Shown piece by piece: positions 24,538 through 32,829 of a stretch of DNA of 35,316 bases; position 1 is the first letter of the stretch, and each line of letters begins with the position of its first letter. This DNA comes from Actinomycetota bacterium (lineage in GTDB: Bacteria; Actinomycetota; Acidimicrobiia; Acidimicrobiales; CADCSY01). The DNA lies in the NCBI GenBank assembly GCA_019348495.1, contig JAHWJI010000016.1, forward strand, positions 1-35,316, in the 5' to 3' direction. The notes under the pieces were generated by a model. It was not told the DNA's origin, made no database searches, and worked only from the letters and a program-made list of their open reading frames with translations. The position numbers and the translations under genes were made by a program.

Positions 24538-24541
24538 GCGT
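24536..24541 (+). promoter_or_regulatory. candidate -10 box (TAGCGT) for otsB
   Basis: TAGCGT ends eight bases before ATG 24550. The same CGGTAGCGTG string occurs before the AI-2E family gene and upstream of the STAS gene. Confidence 0.5.
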
Positions 24542-24549
24542 GCCCGGGG

Positions 24550-25320
24550 ATGGTCCTCCCGGCGCTCTTCACCCCGTTCCTCACCCAGCCCGACCGCTGC
24601 GCCGTGCTCACCGACTTCGACGGCACCCTCGCCCCCATCGTCGACGACCCCGCCGCCGCCGTTCCCCTGACCGGCGTCGCCGAGGTGATGGAGCGCCTGG
24701 CCGGGCGCTTCGCCCTCGCCGGCGTCGTCTCCGGGCGTCCCGTCGCCTACCTGGTTGACCAGCTCGGTTCCCAACTGTGGCTCTCGGGCCTGTACGGATT
24801 GGAGCGCTTCTCCCAGGGGCGGGCGATCGAGGTGGCCGAGGCGGAGCAGTGGCGGCCGGTGGTGGAGGACGCCGCCGCCCGGGCGCTGGCTGCGCTCGGC
24901 CCGGTGGTCGAGGACAAGGGCCTGTCGATCACGCTGCACTTCCGCACCGAACCCGAGAGGGGGGACGAGATCCGGGCGTGGGCTACGGCCGAGGCGGACG
25001 CCCGTGGCTTGGAGGTGCGGCAAGCCCGGGCGTCGATCGAGCTCCACCCCCCCGTCGCCACGGACAAGGGCACCGAGGTCGAGGAGCTGGCCCGGGGGAT
25101 GGAGGCGGCCTGCTTCCTCGGTGACGACCTCGGTGACGTGACCGGCTTCGACGCCCTGGACCGCCTGGCCGGCGGCGGCATGCACACCGTGCGGGTGGCG
25201 GTGGCCAGCGACGAGGCGCCTCCGGAGCTGCTGGACCGGGCCGACCTGGTGGTCGACGGTCCGCCGGGGGCGCTGGCCCTGCTCGAGGAGCTGGCGAGCG
25301 CGGCCCCGCCCCCGGACTGA
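24550..25320 (+). CDS. otsB: trehalose-6-phosphate phosphatase
   Basis: A 256-residue HAD-superfamily phosphatase that releases trehalose from trehalose 6-phosphate. Motif I is LTDFDGTLAPI with Asp22 and Asp24 as nucleophile and acid; motif II lies in AGVVSGRP; the family segments SGLYGLERF and EDKGLSITLHFR follow; ATDKGTEVEELA supplies the motif III Lys, and FLGDDLGDVTGFDAL is motif IV. Length is normal. It converges on otsA with 32 bases between the stops, so the two trehalose enzymes have separate promoters. The transcript is probably leaderless. Confidence 0.93.
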   Translation: MVLPALFTPFLTQPDRCAVLTDFDGTLAPIVDDPAAAVPLTGVAEVMERLAGRFALAGVVSGRPVAYLVDQLGSQLWLSGLYGLERFSQGRAIEVAEAEQWRPVVEDAAARALAALGPVVEDKGLSITLHFRTEPERGDEIRAWATAEADARGLEVRQARASIELHPPVATDKGTEVEELARGMEAACFLGDDLGDVTGFDALDRLAGGGMHTVRVAVASDEAPPELLDRADLVVDGPPGALALLEELASAAPPPD

Positions 25321-25352
25321 CGCCGGAGCCAGCGTGACGCCGCCACGCCGCC

Positions 25353-26744
25353 TCAGGCTGGCGTCGCCGCCCGCACCTGGTCGGCCACCCAGTCGGCCGG
25401 CGCCCGGGATCCGGCCAGGGCCCGCACGGCCCGGGCATGGTCCCGCCGCTCGCCCTCGTCCATGACCAGTGCCCGGTGGAGCACCTCGGAGGTGGCGGTC
25501 ACGTCGAAGGGGTTGAGGCCGAGCGCCGCGGCACCCATCTCGGACCACGCACCTGATTCCCGGCTGAGCAGGAGCACCCCGTGGCGCTCGTTGACGAGCG
25601 GGCCCTCCTTGGCCACCAGGTTGAGCCCGTCGCGCACCGGGTTGACCAACAACACGTCGTAGCGGCGAAGCCCGGCGACCGACCGGGGGAAGTCGTCGGC
25701 GGCGTCGTAGAGGATGGGCGTCCACTCGGGCGTGGCCCAGGTCTCGTTGATCCGCCGTACCAACCCCTCGACCTCTTGGCGGTAGGCCAGGTACTCGGCC
25801 AGGCCCTCCCGGGAGGGGTAGACGAAGGCGGCGAAGACGACGTGGCCCCGCCACTGCGGCCGCTCGACCAGCAGGTCCTCGAAGGCGAGGAACCCCCGCA
25901 GCAGGTTCTTCGACAGCTCGATGCGGTCGACCCGCACGATCAGCCGGCGGTCGCCGACCTGGCGGGCCATGTCGGACACCGCCGCCGCGCATGCCTCCGA
26001 GGCGGCCACCTTGGTGATCTCGGCCGGATCGACCGTAGCGGGCGACACGAACGTCGGGCACGCCGGGCGGCCCAGGACCTCGACGCAGCAGGCCTCGAAG
26101 GCGGCCGCCCACCGGGGCGCCTGGAAGCCGCAGGCGGCGTGGGCAGCCAGGCCGCCCAGCAGCTCGATGCCCACCTCGTCGGGAAGGATGCGTAGGTCGT
26201 CGGGGCCGCCGAAGGGCGTGTGGTGGAAGTGGACCGCGCGCAGGTCGGGACGCTCGGCTGCCAGGGCAGCGCCCAGCAGCGTCAAGTGGTAGTCCTGGAC
26301 CAACACGATGGCGTCGGCCGGCGCCTCGTCCACCACCGCGCGGGCGAAGGCGGCGTTGACCCGGCGGTACGACTCCCATGCCCGGCGCCAGTGCCGGTCG
26401 AAGCGAGGCCGACGGGCGCTGTCGTAGAGGCGGTGGTGGACGAACCACAACGCACCCGAGGAGACGACGTCGTAGTAGGCCCGGTAGTCGTCGGGGTCGA
26501 CGGTCAGGGATCGCACCTCGAACCCCTCGGCCTCGATCACACCGGTGGCCGCGGCCCGGCGATCGGCGTCGCTGATGGCCCCCGCGATCCACGTCGCCCC
26601 CGAGCCGGCCACCGCCGGTCCGAGAGCAGAGACCAGGCCACCGCCGCCCCGGCGGGTCACCAACGACCCGTCGTCGGCGATGTGGAACGACAGCGGGCCC
26701 CGGTTGGAGACGATGACAAGGGCTCTCGGGGCGTGGACGCTCAC
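25353..26744 (-). CDS. otsA: trehalose-6-phosphate synthase-like glycosyltransferase (GT20)
   Basis: A 463-residue GT20 enzyme expected to transfer glucose from a nucleotide sugar to glucose 6-phosphate. The N-terminus VIVSNRGPLSF and Gly-rich RRGGGGLVSAL, the VQDYHL segment, HFHHTPFG and the C-terminal VNPVRDGLNLVAKE match the family. The nucleotide-phosphate binding segment reads VDRIELSKNLLRGFLAFE where classic OtsA has a D-Y-S-K-G-type sequence; Lys is kept but the surroundings differ, so the acceptor deserves testing. GTG 26744 is chosen at the domain start; TACCGT six bases upstream suggests leaderless transcription. The frame stays open far upstream without coding signs. Confidence 0.88.
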   Translation of the reverse strand: MSVHAPRALVIVSNRGPLSFHIADDGSLVTRRGGGGLVSALGPAVAGSGATWIAGAISDADRRAAATGVIEAEGFEVRSLTVDPDDYRAYYDVVSSGALWFVHHRLYDSARRPRFDRHWRRAWESYRRVNAAFARAVVDEAPADAIVLVQDYHLTLLGAALAAERPDLRAVHFHHTPFGGPDDLRILPDEVGIELLGGLAAHAACGFQAPRWAAAFEACCVEVLGRPACPTFVSPATVDPAEITKVAASEACAAAVSDMARQVGDRRLIVRVDRIELSKNLLRGFLAFEDLLVERPQWRGHVVFAAFVYPSREGLAEYLAYRQEVEGLVRRINETWATPEWTPILYDAADDFPRSVAGLRRYDVLLVNPVRDGLNLVAKEGPLVNERHGVLLLSRESGAWSEMGAAALGLNPFDVTATSEVLHRALVMDEGERRDHARAVRALAGSRAPADWVADQVRAATPA

Positions 26745-26750
26745 GGCGAC

Positions 26751-26756
26751 ACGGTA
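26751..26756 (-). promoter_or_regulatory. candidate -10 box (TACCGT) for otsA
   Basis: TACCGT on the minus strand ends six bases before GTG 26744, with no ribosome binding site between. Fits the leaderless pattern seen elsewhere in the window. Confidence 0.45.
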
Positions 26757-26772
26757 GCCAGCACGCCGGGGC

Positions 26773-26789
26773 CCGGACCGAGGGTCCGG
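26773..26789. repeat. short palindrome between otsA and glycerate kinase
   Basis: CCGGACC and GGTCCGG flank a three-base loop in the 72-base space between divergent otsA and the glycerate kinase gene. It could be an operator or simply a GC-rich hairpin. Confidence 0.3.
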
Positions 26790-26816
26790 CACCGGGACGC
26801 GCTGGCGCCGGGCAAC

Positions 26817-27833
26817 ATGGGAGACGTGCACGTCGTGGCCGCGCCCGACAAGTTCCGGGGGACCCTCAGCGCCCCGGCCGCCGCCCGGGCGATGGCGCGC
26901 GCCGCCCAAGGGGCAGGTTGGGAGGTCGACGTCGTGCCCGTGGCCGACGGAGGCGAGGGGACCCTCGAGGCCCTGGGCGGCGCCAACCGCCGGACGGTGG
27001 TCACCGGGCCGCTGGGCGACCTGGTCGAGGCGAAGTGGCGCTGCGGCGACGAAGGTGGCCACGGGCGCCAGGCGGTGTTGGAGATGGCCCTGGCCTCGGG
27101 TCTGGACCTGGTGGGGGGGGCCGAGGGCAACGACGCGGTGGCGGCGTCGTCGTACGGCACAGGCGAGCTGGTGGCCGCCGCCCTCGACGCCGGGTGCCGT
27201 CGGGTGATCCTCGGCGTCGGTGGCTCGGCCTCCACCGACGGTGGCCTGGGCGCCCTGCGGGCGCTGGAGCCGCTGGGCCGGTTGCGGCGCGTGGAGCTGG
27301 TGGTGGGCTGTGACGTACAGACCACCTTCGTGGATGCCGCCCGGGTCTTCGCTCCCCAGAAGGGGGCGAGCCCGGCCCAGGTGGAGCTCTTGCACCGGCG
27401 GCTGCAGCGCCTGGCCCAGGTCTACGAGCAGACGCATGGCTGCGACATGCGCACCGTGCCCGGTGGCGGCGCCGCCGGCGGACTGGCCGGCGGACTGGCC
27501 GCCATCGGCGCCCGCCTCGTGGCCGGCTTCGACCTGGTGGCCGAGGAGATCGGCCTGGCCGAGCGCCTGGAGGGGGCCGATCTGGTGGTGTCCGGCGAGG
27601 GCTTCCTCGACGACCAGTCGTTCGCCGGCAAGGCGGTGGGCGGCGTGGTCGAGCTGGCCCGGGCCGCGGGCGTGGGTGTCCTCGCCGTGGTGGGCGAGGT
27701 GCTCGAGGGGGTCCAGGTACCTGCCGGGGTGGACGTCGTCTCCCTCGTCGAGCGCTACGGGCGCGACCGTGCCCTGGACGACACCGGCTCGTGCGTCGAG
27801 GAGGCCGTAGCCGCGTACCTGAGCGATCGCTGA
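26817..27833 (+). CDS. glycerate kinase
   Basis: A 338-residue glycerate kinase of the GlxK family (phosphorylates D-glycerate, generally to 2-phosphoglycerate). Family motifs: APDKFRGTLSAPAAARAMARAA at the N-terminus, VVPVADGGEGTLEAL, ASSYGTGELVAAALDAGCRRVILGVGGSASTDGG, and VPGGGAAGGLAGGLAAIGARL, with GADLVVSGEGFLDDQSFAGKAVGG near the C-terminus. ATG 26817 is chosen; GTG 26826 is possible. The gene is slightly shorter than typical GlxK. It is divergent from otsA. Glycerate is released when glucosylglycerate is degraded, so its place near gpgS may matter. Confidence 0.9.
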   Translation: MGDVHVVAAPDKFRGTLSAPAAARAMARAAQGAGWEVDVVPVADGGEGTLEALGGANRRTVVTGPLGDLVEAKWRCGDEGGHGRQAVLEMALASGLDLVGGAEGNDAVAASSYGTGELVAAALDAGCRRVILGVGGSASTDGGLGALRALEPLGRLRRVELVVGCDVQTTFVDAARVFAPQKGASPAQVELLHRRLQRLAQVYEQTHGCDMRTVPGGGAAGGLAGGLAAIGARLVAGFDLVAEEIGLAERLEGADLVVSGEGFLDDQSFAGKAVGGVVELARAAGVGVLAVVGEVLEGVQVPAGVDVVSLVERYGRDRALDDTGSCVEEAVAAYLSDR

Positions 27834-27837
27834 CAGG

Positions 27838-27923
27838 CTCGCTTCGCTCGCCGTCAAGCGCGTGGTGCCGCCTTCGGCGGCGCTCTCTTCGCCGCTCCGA
27901 CAGAGCAAGCCTCGCTTCGCTCG
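27838..27923. repeat. intergenic direct repeats with a central hairpin
   Basis: The 13-mer CTCGCTTCGCTCG occurs at 27838-27850 and again at 27911-27923. Between them GCCGCC-TTC-GGCGGC forms a hairpin (27865-27883 with the outer pairs), which may end the glycerate kinase transcript although no T tract follows. Confidence 0.5.
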
Positions 27924-27951
27924 GCGCCGTCGGTGGTCCACAGACGAGCGG

Positions 27952-27957
27952 TAGCGT
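27952..27957 (+). promoter_or_regulatory. candidate -10 box (TAGCGT) for the AI-2E family gene
   Basis: TAGCGT, within CGGTAGCGTG, ends seven bases before ATG 27965. No ribosome binding site is seen. Confidence 0.5.
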
Positions 27958-27964
27958 GTCGCCC

Positions 27965-29215
27965 ATGAGCGAGCGCATACGGCGCGCCGGTCAGGTGGCG
28001 TGGGCGGTCGTCGGCCTGGCCGCGCTCCTGGCCCTGGTGGGCCTGGTGGGATGGTCCATCCGGGTGGTGTGGGCCCCGGTCATCCTCGCCGGCGCCATCG
28101 TGTTCCTCCTCAACCCCGCGGTCACCGCCCTGGAGCGCCGCCACGTCCCCCGCCTGGCCGGTGCCGCCCTGTCCTATGTGGGCTTCTTCGCCGGTGTGGC
28201 CCTCGTCGGGCTCATCGTGGTCCCGCTGGCCGCCGACCAGACCCAGGAGCTGGCCGACGAGGCCCCCAGGGTCAGGTCGGACATCGAGCGCTGGATCAAC
28301 GACCGGGCCGAGCAGTCGCAGAACTGGATCATCACCCTGCCCAACGTGGGCGAGCTGGAGAGCCAGGTCGACGCCGAGGCCCAGGGCTCGGGCCTGGGCG
28401 ACACCATCAACACGGTGCGCGACGTCGGCACCCGGGTCTTCCACGTCCTGCTCATCCTGCTCCTGGCCCCCATCATCGCCTTCTACGTGCTGGTCGACCT
28501 GCCTCGCCTGCGGGTGGCGGCCGAGTCGCTGGTGCCGGCGCGCGCCCGGGACGAGGTCCTGCTCCTGGCCACCCGCCTCAACGCCGCCGTCGGCGGCTTC
28601 TTCCGGGGCCAGCTCCTGGTGGCGCTCGTGGTGGGGGTGCTGATCTCGATCGGCCTGGCCGTGATCGACCTGCCCTTCTGGCTGATCGTGGGCATGGTGG
28701 CCGGGCTGTGCAACGTGGTCCCCCTGGTGGGACCGTTGGCCGGAGGGACGCTCGGGGTCATCATCGCCCTGACCACGCGCGACACGACCACCGCCGTCTG
28801 GGTCGTGGTCATCATGGCGGGCGCCCAACAGCTCGACAACCACTTCATCAGTCCCGTGGTCATGCAGCGGGTGGTCAAGCTCCACCCCGCCGTGGTCATC
28901 CTCGCCCTGCCGCTCGGCGGCACCGCCGGAGGCGTGTTCGGTCTGCTCATCGCCGTGCCCACCGCGGCGGTGCTCAAGATCCTCATCAGCCACCTCTGGC
29001 ACACCTACGTTCTGGGAGAGCCGCTGGAGACGGTGGCCGAACGGGCCGAGGCAGCCGCGGCTGCCCCCGGCCCGGGCATCGTGCGCAGCGTCGGCGACGG
29101 CCTCGGGCCCGACGCCATGGCGGTCACAGAGCCCGGGGTTGACGGTCCCGAGGGTGACGGTCCCGAGGAGGGGGCCGAACGGCCCGAGCCGGCGGGTACC
29201 CCGGGGCGGGGCTGA
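27965..29215 (+). CDS. AI-2E family permease
   Basis: A 416-residue membrane protein of the AI-2E (TqsA/PerM-like) family, about seven to eight helices. The two N-terminal helices are followed by a long extracytoplasmic region (QELADEAPRVRSDIERWINDR onward), then helices with the family signatures IIAFYVLVDLPRLR, GGFFRGQLLVALVVGVLISIGLAVID, VVPLVGPLAGG and QQLDNHFISPVVMQRVVKLHPAVV. The C-terminal tail is Pro/Glu/Gly-rich and disordered. Members export varied small molecules or sodium; the substrate here is unknown. The family name does not imply quorum sensing. Confidence 0.9.
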   Translation: MSERIRRAGQVAWAVVGLAALLALVGLVGWSIRVVWAPVILAGAIVFLLNPAVTALERRHVPRLAGAALSYVGFFAGVALVGLIVVPLAADQTQELADEAPRVRSDIERWINDRAEQSQNWIITLPNVGELESQVDAEAQGSGLGDTINTVRDVGTRVFHVLLILLLAPIIAFYVLVDLPRLRVAAESLVPARARDEVLLLATRLNAAVGGFFRGQLLVALVVGVLISIGLAVIDLPFWLIVGMVAGLCNVVPLVGPLAGGTLGVIIALTTRDTTTAVWVVVIMAGAQQLDNHFISPVVMQRVVKLHPAVVILALPLGGTAGGVFGLLIAVPTAAVLKILISHLWHTYVLGEPLETVAERAEAAAAAPGPGIVRSVGDGLGPDAMAVTEPGVDGPEGDGPEEGAERPEPAGTPGRG

Positions 29216-29227
29216 GCTGCGTCGGCC

Positions 29228-30124
29228 ATGCGCATCGTGTCGCTGCTGCCCTCGGCCACCGAGATCCTCTTCGCCCTGGGCGCCGGCGAGCAGGTGGTGG
29301 GGGTGACCTTCGAATGCGACTTCCCGCCCGAGGCCCGCTCCCGGCGCATCGTGTCCGACACCACCTTGCCCCCGGACCTGACACCCGCCCAGATCGACGA
29401 GGAGGTGCGGGCCCGGGTCGGCGCCGGTGAGGACCTCTACACCCTCGACAAGGGAGCCCTGCGCGAGCTCGGTGCCGATCTCGTGGTGACCCAGGACCTC
29501 TGTGCGGTGTGCGCCGTCGACGTGTCCGAGGTGGACGACGCCCTCGAGCACCTGGGCTGTCGGGCCAGGGTGCTCACCCTCGACCCCACCACCCTCGACG
29601 AGGTCCTCGAGTCGATCATCGAGGTGGGCCGGGCCACCGGCGCCCCAGCGCGGGCCCGCGAGGTGGTGGCCGGGTTGCGCGAGCAGCTCGGCCGGGTGGC
29701 GGACCTCGTCGCCGGTCGGGCCCGGCCCCGGCTGGCGGTGCTGGAGTGGACCGACCCGCCCTACTCGCCCGGCCATTGGATCCCCGACCTGGTCTCGGCC
29801 GCGGGCGCCGTACCGGTGCTGGGGGACCCCGGCGGCCGCTCCGCCCCCATCGACTGGGTCGACCTGGAGGCGGCCGGACCCGACCTCATCGTGGTGGCCC
29901 CGTGCGGTTACGGGCTGGACGACGCACATCGCCTGGCCGGCGACCTGGTGTCTGCCGGCGTGCTGCCCAACGGCGTTGCCGTGTGGGCCGCCGACGCCAA
30001 CGCCGCCTTCGTCCGCCCTGGGCCGCGCCTGGTCGACGGTGTCGAGGCCCTGGCCGCTGTCGCCCACCCCGGCGTGGTCCCCCCACGACCCGATCTGCTG
30101 GCCCCGGTGGCTCCTCCGCGCTGA
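29228..30124 (+). CDS. cobalamin/metal-binding BtuF-like protein, no signal peptide
   Basis: A 298-residue periplasmic-binding-protein-like fold of the BtuF/FepB type. MRIVSLLPSATEILFALGAGEQVVGVTFECDFP at the very N-terminus is the start of the mature fold, and no signal peptide or lipobox precedes it, so it appears cytosolic. Other family segments are GADLVVTQDLCAVCAV, LAVLEWTDPPYSPGHWIPDLVSAAG and GPDLIVVAPCGYGLD. Two Cys residues in DLCAVCA are typical of this cytosolic subgroup. No permease or ATPase gene is nearby. The start is 12 bases after the AI-2E gene stop, so co-transcription is likely. Confidence 0.85.
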   Translation: MRIVSLLPSATEILFALGAGEQVVGVTFECDFPPEARSRRIVSDTTLPPDLTPAQIDEEVRARVGAGEDLYTLDKGALRELGADLVVTQDLCAVCAVDVSEVDDALEHLGCRARVLTLDPTTLDEVLESIIEVGRATGAPARAREVVAGLREQLGRVADLVAGRARPRLAVLEWTDPPYSPGHWIPDLVSAAGAVPVLGDPGGRSAPIDWVDLEAAGPDLIVVAPCGYGLDDAHRLAGDLVSAGVLPNGVAVWAADANAAFVRPGPRLVDGVEALAAVAHPGVVPPRPDLLAPVAPPR

Positions 30125-30150
30125 CGGCGGGCGACCGAGGGGGACCGGCC

Positions 30151-31011
30151 CTAGGAGGGGAGCGTGCGGTCGCGGTACCCGGGGACCTCCACGAGGGGGG
30201 GGCGCCACCGCGTCGTGGGAGCCGGGCCTGGCGGCTGGGCCACCCCGGCTCGATCCAAGGCGGTGGCCAGCACGGCCTCGGCCTGGACGATCAGCTCGCG
30301 CAGGGGCCGGTTGCGGTGGGAGCGTCGACCGAGGTCGACCTGGGCCATGGCCCCGATGCCGACCAGGGTGGCCACGTCGATCAGCAGCCCGAGGTCGACG
30401 CCGTAGCCGGCGGCGAACGGGAGGCGCTCCAGCAGCGCCCGTCTCCCGCCGTACTCGCCCGACAGCGGCTGGCGGAAGCCGCTCAGGTGGGGGAAGAGCC
30501 GGGCCAGCAGGGGTCGGGCCAGCAGCTCTGTCACCCGACCGCCTTCGTCGGGTCGCCCGTCGAGGTCGCGCCGGTAGCCCCCTTTGACGAAGTCCACCGA
30601 GGGGTCCTGCAACAAGGGAGCCAACAGGCTGGTGATGAACCGGGTGTCGAAGCCGACGATGTCGGCGTCGCACCAGACCACCAGGTCGCCCCTACAGACC
30701 ACCAGGGACTTCCACAGCGCCTCGCCCTTGCCCGTGGCCGGCCCGCACTCGGGGAGGATCTCCGCCGCGGCCACAACCCGGGCGCCGGCGTGGGTGGCCT
30801 CCTCGGCGGTGGCGTCGGTCGACCCGTCGTCGATCACCACCACCTCGTCGACGAGGCCGTGGTGGCGGACCAGGCGGTCCACGACCAGAGCGACGATGGG
30901 CCCGACCGTGGCCGCCTCGTCGCGTGCCGGGAGGCAGACCGACACGGTGGTGGCCCCCTTGTGCGCCACCAGGTCCTCGGTGGTGAGATCAGCGGTCGGA
31001 TAGGTGCGCAC
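30151..31011 (-). CDS. gpgS: glucosyl-3-phosphoglycerate synthase
   Basis: A 286-residue GT81 enzyme that joins glucose from a nucleotide sugar to 3-phosphoglycerate, the first step toward glucosylglycerate and, in some actinobacteria, methylglucose lipopolysaccharides. Motifs: VSVCLPARDEAATVGPIV near the N-terminus, VVVIDDGSTDATAE, CGPATGKGEALWKSL, WCDADIVGFDTRFITSLLAPLL (the metal-binding DAD), then PLSGEYGGRRALLERLPFAAGYGVDLGLLID. GTG 31011 is the start; no strong ribosome binding site. The gene is divergent from groEL and its start lies 42 bases from the CIRCE operator. The matching phosphatase GpgP is not seen in this window. Confidence 0.93.
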   Translation of the reverse strand: MRTYPTADLTTEDLVAHKGATTVSVCLPARDEAATVGPIVALVVDRLVRHHGLVDEVVVIDDGSTDATAEEATHAGARVVAAAEILPECGPATGKGEALWKSLVVCRGDLVVWCDADIVGFDTRFITSLLAPLLQDPSVDFVKGGYRRDLDGRPDEGGRVTELLARPLLARLFPHLSGFRQPLSGEYGGRRALLERLPFAAGYGVDLGLLIDVATLVGIGAMAQVDLGRRSHRNRPLRELIVQAEAVLATALDRAGVAQPPGPAPTTRWRPPLVEVPGYRDRTLPS

Positions 31012-31053
31012 GGGCGTTCCAGTTGCGAGTAGGGCCGGGGGATGGTTTGCTGG

Positions 31054-32803
<1,750 letters not shown>

Positions 32804-32829
32804 TCCAGCACCGCCCGCAGCATCAGGCG

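Noticed and set aside
26745-27941. N-terminal extension of otsA
   Set aside because: The frame is open upstream but lies antisense to glycerate kinase and has no GT20 features; the family N-terminus begins right at GTG 26744.
27854-30673. A 939-codon minus-strand frame
   Set aside because: It is antisense to the AI-2E, BtuF-like and part of the gpgS region and shows the Gly/His/Gln-rich composition typical of shadows in GC-rich DNA.
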